A stretch of 51,184 nucleotides of DNA, taken from positions 1-51,184 of the forward strand of contig JAPLDP010000025.1 of assembly GCA_026391695.1 (NCBI GenBank). The letters run 5' to 3'. Source of the DNA: Bacteroidota bacterium (lineage in GTDB: Bacteria > Bacteroidota > Bacteroidia > Bacteroidales > JAGONC01). Of the stretch, positions 17,881-26,626 are shown piece after piece (the first letter of the stretch is position 1; every line of letters starts with the position of its first letter). Under the pieces are notes generated by a model that ran no database searches, had not been told where the DNA came from, and was given only the letters and a program-made list of their open reading frames with translations. The translations under genes were made by a program, and so were the position numbers.

Positions 17881-18369
17881 ATGGGATTTATCGCGATTTC
17901 AATCGATACGTATGTAAAAAAACATCTTGAGAATAATCCTACTGAAAATGAAAAGGATTTACGAACAAGATTAAATTCTGCATTAGCAGATTATAAAAAA
18001 GGTGTAAAATGTTCTTGCGGTAATGATATTTGGGTTATTGGTTCAGCATCAGTCGGTAACAGTTGTTTTACCTGCATAACAGGTGAAAGTTATCCAATTG
18101 ATGCTTACGAGATTGATTCGGCCTTAAAAAAAAATGAAAGCAAAAAAGGCCGCAAACACATAGTTGAAATGGACAAAACACAGATTGCAGGATTTTTTGA
18201 TGATGAGGGATATGAGATTAATACTGAATTAATTAAAAAACCATCTTTATGCCTTACTTGCATAAATGATGAAGATCCTAATGAGGAAATGATATGTATT
18301 ATGACACGATATGACCAAAGGGCTAATAAAGAATTCAAGTGTTTTGCATATAAGAAAAGGACTAATTGA
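17881..18369 (+). CDS. Hypothetical protein with zinc-ribbon-like cysteines
   Basis: The 162-residue product has CSCGNDIW (about residues 43-50) followed by CFTC (about 61-64), a C-x-C ... C-x2-C arrangement compatible with a zinc knuckle. A second pair, CLTC, lies near residue 120. No hydrophobic signal is present. It is tightly linked (4 bp) to the preceding small ORF. I do not recognise the family. The trio ends just before the hairpin at 18406-18514. Confidence 0.65.
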   Translation: MGFIAISIDTYVKKHLENNPTENEKDLRTRLNSALADYKKGVKCSCGNDIWVIGSASVGNSCFTCITGESYPIDAYEIDSALKKNESKKGRKHIVEMDKTQIAGFFDDEGYEINTELIKKPSLCLTCINDEDPNEEMICIMTRYDQRANKEFKCFAYKKRTN

Positions 18370-18405
18370 CTGACGAAATCTAAAAATGCATGACGGCACA
18401 CACAC

Positions 18406-18514
18406 GCAGTATATGCAATTGCAGGGTTGGCGGGTCTATTAATGTGCAAGCAATTATGAAGCTCAGTGTAAATAGACAAGTCTGCGCCATGAAATCGGCA
18501 ACTGCACATACTGC
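18406..18514. repeat. Large imperfect hairpin, right of accessory cassette
   Basis: GCAGTATATGCAATTGC (18406-18422) is complementary to GCAACTGCACATACTGC (18498-18514) at 15 of 17 positions, and GTCTATT (18434-18440) to AATAGAC (18471-18477) perfectly, with TGGCG/CGCCA between. The interrupted long stem mirrors the one at 16934-17011 and together they bracket the three accessory genes. Confidence 0.55.
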
Positions 18515-18613
18515 CAGACGTTTGTAATCATAAACATAAAAAGAGTTACTTTTACCAGAATAAATCAGAAATATTTCATTTTAAGAACAATCAACTAAAA
18601 CAAGGAGGCTATT

Positions 18614-19099
18614 ATGACATCGCAACCAGAACAAAATTCCATCTGCTGTCCCCCGTTTAATCCTACTTTATGGGATGATAAAACATTTATATGGGAGAAT
18701 AAGAAGTTCATTAAGGATAGGGTATGCACTTTTTTCTACATGCCCATCAACTTTAGCAGAGTGATGAAAAAATTCAATAAAAAAGTAACTGAGGCCGGGG
18801 CAACGATGCCCGACTGGCTTTGCCTCTCGGATCATACTTCCAAATGGAATATGGATCTCTATCTTGCAGTTGACAAGGACGTACCGGGTGCTGAAAATAC
18901 GACTCTGAGCGGTAAATTTTATTGCAAAGTCTATGAAGGTCCTTTCAGGGATACGGGGAAATGGTGTAAAGACTTTGAAAATATCGCCAAATCGAAAGGA
19001 TATAATGTCAAAAAGTTGTACATGTGGTATACAACCTGTCCGAAGTGTGCAAAAAAATACGGGAAAAATTATGTGGCTATTCTGTCACAGGTTGATTGA
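18614..19099 (+). CDS. Conserved GyrI-like/"hydrolase"-annotated protein
   Basis: The 161-residue protein belongs to a widely distributed, highly conserved family with signature stretches PDWLCLSDHTSKWNMDLYLAV, GKFYCKVYEGPFRDTGKWCKDF and MWYTTCPKCAKKYGKNYV. A CPKC pair near the C-terminus and an N-terminal CC are notable. The fold resembles small-molecule-binding GyrI-like proteins; database entries call it hydrolase without good evidence, so no reaction is assigned. An AAGGAGG sequence stands 8 bases before the ATG, an unusually strong Shine-Dalgarno for this phylum, and fixes the start. Confidence 0.75.
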   Translation: MTSQPEQNSICCPPFNPTLWDDKTFIWENKKFIKDRVCTFFYMPINFSRVMKKFNKKVTEAGATMPDWLCLSDHTSKWNMDLYLAVDKDVPGAENTTLSGKFYCKVYEGPFRDTGKWCKDFENIAKSKGYNVKKLYMWYTTCPKCAKKYGKNYVAILSQVD

Positions 19100-19114
19100 A
19101 TATTAAGAAAATAA

Positions 19115-19385
19115 TGAAGCATCACGAAAATGGGTATTTTTAGGGTAACCCAGGTAAATGACCCCATGCTTCAGCTTGGGGAAATGAATTACCCCGTGCT
19201 TTAGCGCGGGGTTAAAAAAACCACACAAAACCAGGCTTTAGCCCAAAACCTTATTTACATTCTGATTTGATGCCTTTGTTTAGGGCTAAAGCCAAAGTTC
19301 AATTTAGCTGCCTGAAAATCCCGGCCTGAAGTCCGGGGTAATTCAAATCACGAATTCTAACCTCAGGTACGGATTATTGCGATGA
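19115..19385 (-). repeat. Dispersed mosaic repeat, copy 2
   Basis: The gap between the two genes is filled by several palindromes: CCCCATGCTT/AGCTTGGGG, CCCCGTGCTTTAGCGCGGGG, two GGCTTTAGCC-type units in opposite orientation, and CCCGGCCTGAAGTCCGGGG. Both outer flanks match those of the element at 5783-5935 when reversed (AAATGGGTA on the left; AAATCACGAATTCTAA on the right). The internal hairpin number differs, four to five here against two there. Confidence 0.65.
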
Positions 19386-19447
19386 ACCAAAATAATTAAG
19401 GATTGCCAATAGAGACTATGTTCATAAGCTGATTTGATTTATCTGAT

Positions 19448-20656
19448 ATGAAGCTGTTTTCATTCGTTTTACTCCTTCTGACGGATTTTCACTTTTGCAT
19501 AAACCCATATTCCGGAAACTCCGGTCAAGAGAGTAAAGATCAGGCGTGCACCATCATTACCGGTGCCGAACGAACCGACATCTATTTCCCATGGCTAACC
19601 GGCAAAAAAATTGCAGTCGTCGCGAACCAAACTTCGCTTATTAACCAGACGCATTTGGTCGACAGTCTTCTGGGTGCCGGTTTGGACGTGGTGAAGGTCT
19701 TCAGCCCGGAACATGGCTTCAGGGGAATGGAAGATGCGGGAGAGCCGATTCAGGACCAGGTGGATAAAACCACCGGCGTACCCGTTATTTCGCTCTATGG
19801 CGATCATTATAAACCGACAAAAGAGGATCTGGCAGGCATCGATATCATCCTTTTCGATATCCAGGATGTGGGTGTGCGATTCTACACCTATATTTCGACG
19901 CTGACTTACGTGATGGAAGCCTGCGCAGAACAAGGCATTCCAATCATTGTCCTCGACAGGCCCAATCCCAACGGTGATTATGTGGACGGGCCGGTATTGG
20001 AAAAAAAGTATGCATCCATTGTGGGATTGTATCCTGTACCTATTGTGTATGGAATGACCATCGGCGAATATGCCGGGATGGTAAACGGCGAAGGGTGGCT
20101 GAAAGATGGCATAAAAGCTGATTTACGTGTGGTGCCGTTGAAAGGATATGATCATTCATGCCGGTATGATCTGCCTGTCAGGCCCTCCCCTAACCTGCCC
20201 AATGCCGATGCGGTGTGCCTGTACCCTTCACTGGCTCTTTTTGAAGGAACGGTAGTAAGTGTCGGAAGGGGAACAGACTATCCGTTTCAGGTGCTCGGAC
20301 ACCCTCATTTTGTCATTGGCAGTTATGCCTTTAAACCTGAAAGCAGACCGGGAGCCAGGCACCCACCCTACGAGGGTGTCTATTGTCTTGGAGGAAGTCT
20401 TACTGGTTTCGCAAAGGAAGTATGCCAGAAAGAGCGCCGCCTTCATCTTTCATGGTTGATATACTATTATGAGTTCCTGAAGGATCTGCCCTCCTTTTTC
20501 AATGACTATTTCGATAAACTGGCCGGAAATTCTTCGCTACGCGAACAGATCATTGCCGGGAAAAGTGAAGAGGATATCAAAGCCACATGGCAACAGGGGC
20601 TGGATGCGTTTAAGGTGGTCAGGAAAAAATATTTGCTTTATCCGGATTTCAGATAA
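19448..20656 (+). CDS. Exo-beta-N-acetylmuramidase NamZ-like (DUF1343)
   Basis: The 402-residue protein has a secretion signal (residues 1-20) and the DUF1343 fold. Its motifs are SPEHGFRGMEDAGE, the LFDIQDVGVRFYTYISTLTYVMEA segment, LDRPNPNGDYVDGPV, and SVGRGTDYPFQVLGHP. NamZ enzymes remove non-reducing terminal MurNAc from peptidoglycan fragments, supporting cell-wall sugar recycling in Bacteroidota. The catalytic Glu is expected in the SPEHGF motif. It stands alone, with no MurNAc kinase or lyase nearby. The start at 19448 gives a full signal peptide. Confidence 0.88.
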   Translation: MKLFSFVLLLLTDFHFCINPYSGNSGQESKDQACTIITGAERTDIYFPWLTGKKIAVVANQTSLINQTHLVDSLLGAGLDVVKVFSPEHGFRGMEDAGEPIQDQVDKTTGVPVISLYGDHYKPTKEDLAGIDIILFDIQDVGVRFYTYISTLTYVMEACAEQGIPIIVLDRPNPNGDYVDGPVLEKKYASIVGLYPVPIVYGMTIGEYAGMVNGEGWLKDGIKADLRVVPLKGYDHSCRYDLPVRPSPNLPNADAVCLYPSLALFEGTVVSVGRGTDYPFQVLGHPHFVIGSYAFKPESRPGARHPPYEGVYCLGGSLTGFAKEVCQKERRLHLSWLIYYYEFLKDLPSFFNDYFDKLAGNSSLREQIIAGKSEEDIKATWQQGLDAFKVVRKKYLLYPDFR

Positions 20657-20688
20657 AGTGGGATCCTACGGGGAACTTGACCAAACCA

Positions 20689-20738
20689 CCTCACCCCTTT
20701 CACCCCCTCTCCTTGGGGAGAGGGGGACGGGGGTGAGG
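20689..20738. repeat. Nested hairpin between convergent genes (possible bidirectional terminator)
   Basis: CCTCACCCC (20689-20697) pairs with GGGGTGAGG (20730-20738) and inside it CCCCCTCTCC (20703-20712) pairs perfectly with GGAGAGGGGG (20717-20726) across a TTGG loop. This CTCTCC-TTGG-GGAGAG unit is a widespread interspersed sequence. Placed between two converging stops, it could end transcription from both sides, although T tracts are lacking. Confidence 0.6.
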
Positions 20739-20742
20739 CCAA

Positions 20743-21942
20743 TTATATCGTTCTACCGGGATAAACCTTCAGGGCTTCCTCGAGGCATTTCATTGCCCGC
20801 TTCAGGTCATCGACATTCAGAACATAACTGATGCGCACCTCATCCAGACCTTTGCCTTTGGTTGCATAGAAACCTGTGGCAGGGGCAAGCATGACGGTTT
20901 CCTTATTGTAATCGAAGCCTTCGAGCAGCCACTGGCAGAACTTATCGGAATCGTCGATGGGCAGCCGGGCGACAACGTAAAATGCACCTTTAGGCACAGG
21001 GCAGAAAGCTCCCTTCATTTTGTTAATGCATTCCACCACCACATTCCGCCGGGCATGGTACTCTTTCAATACGCCTTCAAAATATGTTTCGGGAACGTCG
21101 ATGGCAGCTTCAGCTGCGACCTGTCCGAATGTCGGCGGGCTAAGCCGTGCCTGGGCAAACTTCAGCGCTGTCAGCATCACCTCGCGGTTCCTCGATATCA
21201 GCGCTCCGATCCTGAATCCACAGGCACTGTAACGTTTCGATACCGAATCCATCAGGACCACATGCTGTTCAACCCCCTTCATGTGCATGACCGAGTGATG
21301 GGTGCTCCCATCATAGCAAAACTCCCTGTATACCTCGTCAGCAAAGAGAAACAGATCATATTTCAGAGCCAAATCCTTGAGCATATCAAGCTCCTCTTTT
21401 GAGTAAAGGTAACCCGTCGGATTATTCGGATTACAGATCATGATGGCCTTTGTACGTGGTGTGATGGACTTCTCAAAGCCCGCTATGGGCGGAAGAGCGA
21501 AACCGGTTTCAATTTCTGAAGGAATTGGCTTCACGGTCACACCCATGCTGATGCCAAAACCATTGTAATTGGCATAAAACGGCTCGGGGATGATGATCTC
21601 ATCCCCTGCATCCATGCATGAGCCCATGGCAAAAAGAATAGCTTCTGACCCACCTGTGGTGATGATGATTTCTTCGGGCGTGATATCGATGTTATTCTTT
21701 TTATAGTATTGTGTGAGTTTCTCCCGGTACGACAGTATTCCGGCTGAATGGCTGTAGGCTACCACTTTCTGGTCAAAATTCCGGATAGCTCTCAGGGCTA
21801 TTTCCGGGGTTTCAATATCGGGTTGACCGATATTTAAGTGATAGACTTTTATACCACGTTTTTTGGCCTGATCGGAATAGGGGACCAACTTACGAATGGG
21901 CGACGGAGGCATCCGTCGTCCCTTATCTGAAATTTGGGGCAT
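20743..21942 (-). CDS. Class I/II aminotransferase (aspartate aminotransferase-like)
   Basis: Translation from the ATG at 21942 gives a 399-residue PLP enzyme starting MPQISDKGRRMPPSPIR. An upstream in-frame start (22029) would overlap the preceding gene and add a non-homologous basic tail. Visible motifs are IGQPDIETP, the NPNNPTGYLYS loop, the LFADEVYREF strand, and the PLP-lysine region MDSVSKRYSACGFRIGAL. Members transfer amino groups between dicarboxylic or aromatic amino acids and 2-oxoglutarate; substrate unspecified. It follows the DUF1573 gene by 13 bp and is likely cotranscribed with it. Confidence 0.9.
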   Translation of the reverse strand: MPQISDKGRRMPPSPIRKLVPYSDQAKKRGIKVYHLNIGQPDIETPEIALRAIRNFDQKVVAYSHSAGILSYREKLTQYYKKNNIDITPEEIIITTGGSEAILFAMGSCMDAGDEIIIPEPFYANYNGFGISMGVTVKPIPSEIETGFALPPIAGFEKSITPRTKAIMICNPNNPTGYLYSKEELDMLKDLALKYDLFLFADEVYREFCYDGSTHHSVMHMKGVEQHVVLMDSVSKRYSACGFRIGALISRNREVMLTALKFAQARLSPPTFGQVAAEAAIDVPETYFEGVLKEYHARRNVVVECINKMKGAFCPVPKGAFYVVARLPIDDSDKFCQWLLEGFDYNKETVMLAPATGFYATKGKGLDEVRISYVLNVDDLKRAMKCLEEALKVYPGRTI

Positions 21943-21955
21943 AGCAGTTATGGAA

Positions 21956-22411
21956 TTACTTTGGCGTAGGAGTGGAGTTCTGATCCACATTTTTCTCAGG
22001 TAAGGTCTCACTCGGAGGAGCAACGACATTACCTGTTATTTTTAGTGTGACGGGATTTGTTTTGGCATTGGACTCCACAGTAATACTTTTATTAATCACG
22101 CCCAAACGGCTGGTGGAATATTTAACCATGATCTTGTCGCTTTTTCCCGGCAGGATAGGCTGTCGTGGCCAACTGGGCACCGTACAACCACATGATGAAC
22201 GTACATTGGTAAGAACCAGAGGCTCCTTGCCTGTATTCGTAAATGTGAATTCACAATCCCCGTTGCCATTCTGAGTAATGGTGCCGTAATCATGTTCCAG
22301 CTTATCGAATTTGATGTCAGCGGCATTCAGGGTATCAGTCGCTGTTGTCTGGGCATTGACCGAAAACAGTGTAAACAGAACTAATCCAAATAAAAAAGCC
22401 AATTTTTTCAT
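21956..22411 (-). CDS. DUF1573 periplasmic protein
   Basis: From the ATG at 22411 the 151-residue product has a signal peptide (MKKLAFLFGLVLFTLFSVNAQ). One immunoglobulin-like DUF1573 domain follows, with the hallmark FTNTGKEPLVLTNVRSSCGCTVP and PGKSDKIMVKY. The Cys pair in SCGCT is characteristic of the family. Function is not established; such proteins are abundant in Bacteroidota envelopes. The 14-residue upstream extension (start 22453) would bury the signal peptide and is rejected. Confidence 0.9.
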   Translation of the reverse strand: MKKLAFLFGLVLFTLFSVNAQTTATDTLNAADIKFDKLEHDYGTITQNGNGDCEFTFTNTGKEPLVLTNVRSSCGCTVPSWPRQPILPGKSDKIMVKYSTSRLGVINKSITVESNAKTNPVTLKITGNVVAPPSETLPEKNVDQNSTPTPK

Positions 22412-22522
22412 ATATGTAAGGTTTAAAGTTTTGATTTTCATTTTCCGCTGCAAAATTAATGATTATGGTGAATTTTCCGAATCTGAATAAGTCAAATATT
22501 TTTGTGGGATGTCTTAATTATT

Positions 22523-24181
22523 TCAGTAATTTATACTCAGCTTATCGAACATGGTGTTATTTTTCATGATTTCGACCGACTTGATAAAATCATCATCGAT
22601 CTGGTTAATAATTTTAAAATAGGCGTTATAATCAAACAAATTACGTGCAAACAATGCCTTGATGCCAAAAATTATTTCATTTTTTGAGTCGTTGAAACCT
22701 TTTTCATCCTTCGTAACGCCGGCTTTTTCAGCATAATCCATGAATTCCTGGATGATTTTGTCATCGACGGTAAATTTCTGATCAAAGGTTGTGAAATCCC
22801 GGTATTCATTATGTAAGGTTTGGCGGTTAGCATTCAGATAATCCAGCACAAAATTATTGAAGACATTTTTTCTTCGCAGGTCAATGTAATAGTTTGAATA
22901 GTGGGTAGTATCGTAGGGGACGAAGACATCGGGCATAATGCCGCCGCCGCCGTACACCACGCGCTGTGCAGGGGTGTAATACTTCAGTGAATCCGGAAAA
23001 TGAATGCTGTCGGGATGAACCATTTCCCCCTTTTTCATTCTTTCTTCAAAGTCATTATTATAGGCATCGAGGCCTTCGTCATAGGGTTTCTGGATACAAC
23101 GGCCTGTGGGTGTATAATATTTGGCTGTAGTTAACCTGATGACCGACTCATCGGGGAGCTTAAAAGGCTTCTGTACAAGGCCCTTGCCAAAGGAACGCCG
23201 CCCGAGGATAATGCCCCTGTCCCAATCCTGTATAGCTCCTGATACAATTTCACTGGCCGAGGCAGATCCTTCATTAATCATGATGAGCAGCTTGCCCTTT
23301 TCAAAATCACCATCGGCAGTAGCTTTAAAATCCGTACGCGGACTTTTCAATCCTTCGGTATAAACAATCAGTTTCCCATTACCAAGAAACTGGTCGGCAA
23401 GTTCTACGGCAGTATTCAGATATCCGCCGGAGTTAAAACGCAGATCAAGGATAAGGCTTTGCATCCCCTGCGTTTTCAGGCTGGCCATGGCTTTGTGGAA
23501 TTCATCGATGGAAGACTTGGAAAAACGGTTCAGCCTGATATATCCGATATCCGAACTGACCATATAGGTAGCATCGATACTATTCAGAGGAATTTCATCC
23601 CGCACAATGGTATAATCCATCAGGTCCTTCCTGGTTCCCCGCTGAATGGAGACTGTCACCTTGGTACCCTTATCACCACGTAACTTTTTCATTACCCAGT
23701 CGTTGGTAATATTGGAGCCGGTGGCATTTTCACCGTTGATTTTGACAATTTTATCCCCTGCCATGATGCCCAACTTGTCGGAAGGGCCACCGGGAACAGG
23801 TGAAATAATTAGGATAGTATCTTTAAATAACTGGAATTGCACGCCTATGCCGTCGAAATTCCCCACCAGGGGTTCATTTGCACGCTCTACTTCCTCTTTT
23901 GAAATATAGACCGAGTGAGGGTCGAGATGCTTGAGCATCTCAATAATGCCGGCTTCGACAAGAGAAGGTTCATTAACCGTATCGACATAAAAATAATCGA
24001 TGATCTGAAGGGTGGCTGCCAACTTCTGATAGGTCTGTTTCGGATCGGCAGTCTGGGCACTTCCATACCCTGACATCATGCAGAAGACTATCGCTATCAG
24101 CAAAGCTGATTTAATGACACTTGATATTCGGTAAATTCGGCTCATTTCTAATCGGGTTATTGGGTCGACAAAATTATTCAT
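22523..24181 (-). CDS. S41-family C-terminal processing protease
   Basis: The 552-residue protein has a membrane/secretion signal at about residues 20-43 (ATG at 24145 would give a tighter signal; ATG at 24181 is also possible). A PDZ domain follows (GIGVQFQLFKDTILIISPVPGGPSDKLGIMAGDKI, split around residue 95-140). The tail-specific protease core carries the nucleophile in NEGSASASE and the general-base Lys in RSFGKGLVQ, about 25 residues on. It cleaves proteins near their C-termini in the periplasm, typically for quality control. Downstream DUF1573 and aminotransferase genes follow on the same strand after a 111-bp gap. Confidence 0.92.
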   Translation of the reverse strand: MNNFVDPITRLEMSRIYRISSVIKSALLIAIVFCMMSGYGSAQTADPKQTYQKLAATLQIIDYFYVDTVNEPSLVEAGIIEMLKHLDPHSVYISKEEVERANEPLVGNFDGIGVQFQLFKDTILIISPVPGGPSDKLGIMAGDKIVKINGENATGSNITNDWVMKKLRGDKGTKVTVSIQRGTRKDLMDYTIVRDEIPLNSIDATYMVSSDIGYIRLNRFSKSSIDEFHKAMASLKTQGMQSLILDLRFNSGGYLNTAVELADQFLGNGKLIVYTEGLKSPRTDFKATADGDFEKGKLLIMINEGSASASEIVSGAIQDWDRGIILGRRSFGKGLVQKPFKLPDESVIRLTTAKYYTPTGRCIQKPYDEGLDAYNNDFEERMKKGEMVHPDSIHFPDSLKYYTPAQRVVYGGGGIMPDVFVPYDTTHYSNYYIDLRRKNVFNNFVLDYLNANRQTLHNEYRDFTTFDQKFTVDDKIIQEFMDYAEKAGVTKDEKGFNDSKNEIIFGIKALFARNLFDYNAYFKIINQIDDDFIKSVEIMKNNTMFDKLSINY

Positions 24182-24354
24182 TTATTGGCACTAAACCACA
24201 AAAGGCATGTAACTATTTCTGTTTAAATCCTAATATAAACTTGTTATACATGTTGTATTGTAAAAAAGATGCTTAAAGTTTAACATTTTGCGTTACCTTT
24301 GGTTTAGTAACATTTCGATTTTTAACACACTTTAACAATCCAAGGTCCGGACAT

Positions 24355-25086
24355 ATGGATCAGGAAAAGAGAGGATTCATTAACAGCCTGGTATTCCCAT
24401 CCATTCTTTTGGTTCTTATCTGGCTGATCCGGGGCATAGAGGTCCTCTTCAGTATTGATTTGGGATTTCTTGGCATTTCTCCCCTGAAATTATCGGGGCT
24501 CATAGGCATCATCACTGCACCACTGATACATGGCAGCATTTCGCACCTGGCGGCTAATTCCTTACCGCTATTTGTGCTCACTGTTGCCATTTTTTATTTC
24601 TACAGAGAGATTGCCTGGCAGATCGTTCTGCTGATCTGGTTCACAACCGGCCTGTGGACATGGTTTATAGCCAGGGATGCCTATCATATAGGCGCCAGCG
24701 GAGTAATATATGGCATGGCTTCATTCCTCATTTTCAGCGGTTTAATCCGAAAAGACATGCGCCTATCCATCGTGTCATTCATTGTGGTTTTCCTCTATGG
24801 CAGCTTTGTATGGGGTGTATTCCCCGACTTTTTCCCTGACAGGGAGATTTCGTGGGAATCACATCTGATGGGATTTGTTTCAGGATTAATCATGGCTTTT
24901 TACTACCGTAAATCCGGTCCCCAAAGAAAAAAATATGATTGGGAAGATGAGGAAGACGAGGAAGATGATGCTCATGACACCGGTTCACCAAGTCAGGATG
25001 AAACTTCCGACAACAGTAACAGGCAGGAGATGAAAGTCACCTATCATTATAAGAGCCGGAGTGACTCCGACCCGGGGCAGTCCTGA
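24355..25086 (+). CDS. Rhomboid-family intramembrane serine protease
   Basis: The 243-residue protein has six predicted membrane segments. The catalytic Ser lies in GASGVIYGMASF (about residues 118-129) and the His in ESHLMGFVSGL (about 173-183). HGSISHLAANSLPLF (about 60-74) is the conserved loop with the HxxxN-type oxyanion residues. The C-terminal ~45 residues are an acidic, disordered tail (EDEEDEEDD). Rhomboids cleave transmembrane substrates inside the bilayer; the target is unknown. A TACCTTTG -7-like element precedes it at 24294-24301 without a clear -33. It converges with the transporter gene, 3 bp apart. Confidence 0.9.
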   Translation: MDQEKRGFINSLVFPSILLVLIWLIRGIEVLFSIDLGFLGISPLKLSGLIGIITAPLIHGSISHLAANSLPLFVLTVAIFYFYREIAWQIVLLIWFTTGLWTWFIARDAYHIGASGVIYGMASFLIFSGLIRKDMRLSIVSFIVVFLYGSFVWGVFPDFFPDREISWESHLMGFVSGLIMAFYYRKSGPQRKKYDWEDEEDEEDDAHDTGSPSQDETSDNSNRQEMKVTYHYKSRSDSDPGQS

Positions 25087-25089
25087 TAA

Positions 25090-26520
25090 CTACTTTCTGC
25101 TCTTAAGCCATAACCTGTCGTAAAGAAACAGGGCTATTGCCGTCGCTACGCCAATACCGGTGAAGACCACCCAGATATTGGATGGATGATAGGTATTCCA
25201 GAGCATATAGGTGAGTTCATGCTGATTCATTCCCATGAGTTCACACGCCCTGTTGATATAATCGTTTTGAGTAAAGCTATCGGATATGGCAGGTATGTCA
25301 AGACCTCTTGATGCCACTTCTGCCTGCAGGATGGTGATTTTGTCAGCCATCCTGGTATAAACGCCCCCTGACAGAATACCTGCAAGGAAGTTCCCACCGG
25401 CCATAGGAAGGAAAGAACAACCCATATACAAGGCTATCTTATCCTTGGGGGCTATTCGTCCGATATATTCAGTGATTTTTGGAGAACTCGACATTTCTCC
25501 CAGTCCGAAAATCAATAGAGATAAGAACAGATAGAAACCATTCTGAGTGATAAACCACAGGGCGATGCCAATAGAGCTGACCAGGAAACCCGACATCATG
25601 GCATTTAATGGTTTAAAACGCATGACAATGGATGAGACGAGGACCTGAAAACACACAATATAAAAGGCATCAACGTTTGAAAGCATTTCAGGGGCAATGG
25701 TTCCCTGGGCTGTTCCAATGGCAGATGCCAGCCTGGGTGAAATCGAGGCCAGCGCATGATAAATGCCTGTCGTATCTACCCACTGGTCAATAAATACCGG
25801 AAGTGTATAAAATAACTGATTATACATAGCCCAGAAACCAATGACGATGAGAAGAAAAACCAGGAACTTGAAATCGGTGAGAGCTGTGAATATATTTTTA
25901 AAGACCTGGGAAATGGATTTTCCCAGAGAATCTACATTTTTCTGTCTGGGTGGTTCCTTATACAAAAAAATGACAATGAACATGTTTACACAGATGATGA
26001 GCGCCGACATGATGAATACATACTCCCAATTAAATGCCCTGAGCTTGGAGGCGAAAACAGGGCCTATGAAAGCGCCAATGTTGACCATCATATAAAAAAT
26101 GCCAAAACCGATAGAGGAGGTTTCATTATTGGTAGTTTTTGCAATGGTGGCAGAGATGATTGGTTTAAACAGAGCGGCGCCAATGCCCACATAGAAGAAG
26201 ATGAAAAACATGCCGGTATAGGAGGTGAATTGCCCCAAGAGGTAATAACCTGAAATCAGGATCAGATACGCGATGATCAGCACACGCTTATACCCGAATT
26301 TATCGGCTATCGCACCGGTGATTATGGGTAAAAAATAGAGGGTCATGACGACGGTTCCTATCAGCAAACCCTTTTGAGATTGTGAGAAGCCCAGGGCGCC
26401 AGTATCACGTGAACCTGTCAGATATAAGGCCAGCACCATGAACATGCCATACCATGCCCATCGTTCGAATAACTCCATGAAATTGGCTGACCAGAACGTT
26501 CGGGGATATCTACTGCTCAT
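25090..26520 (-). CDS. MFS transporter, POT/PTR-like
   Basis: The 476-residue protein has 12 or more membrane spans. The N-terminal ELFERWAWYGM resembles the ExxER proton-coupling motif of the proton-dependent oligopeptide transporter group. GAIADKFGYKRVL is the MFS loop 2-3 signature, and the GIFYMMVNIGAFIGP motif is the PTR2 signature. Import of di/tripeptides by proton symport is therefore likely, though divergent members carry other solutes. Monocistronic; start at 26520 gives a short cytoplasmic tail then TM1. Confidence 0.85.
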   Translation of the reverse strand: MSSRYPRTFWSANFMELFERWAWYGMFMVLALYLTGSRDTGALGFSQSQKGLLIGTVVMTLYFLPIITGAIADKFGYKRVLIIAYLILISGYYLLGQFTSYTGMFFIFFYVGIGAALFKPIISATIAKTTNNETSSIGFGIFYMMVNIGAFIGPVFASKLRAFNWEYVFIMSALIICVNMFIVIFLYKEPPRQKNVDSLGKSISQVFKNIFTALTDFKFLVFLLIVIGFWAMYNQLFYTLPVFIDQWVDTTGIYHALASISPRLASAIGTAQGTIAPEMLSNVDAFYIVCFQVLVSSIVMRFKPLNAMMSGFLVSSIGIALWFITQNGFYLFLSLLIFGLGEMSSSPKITEYIGRIAPKDKIALYMGCSFLPMAGGNFLAGILSGGVYTRMADKITILQAEVASRGLDIPAISDSFTQNDYINRACELMGMNQHELTYMLWNTYHPSNIWVVFTGIGVATAIALFLYDRLWLKSRK

Positions 26521-26626
26521 TACTCGATAATTACCAATGAATATATGAAAAGACGATCATGGACAAATGTATGAAAAATATTATATCAGGATTCACTCAC
26601 GCCACATCTCAAAAATTTTGAAATGG

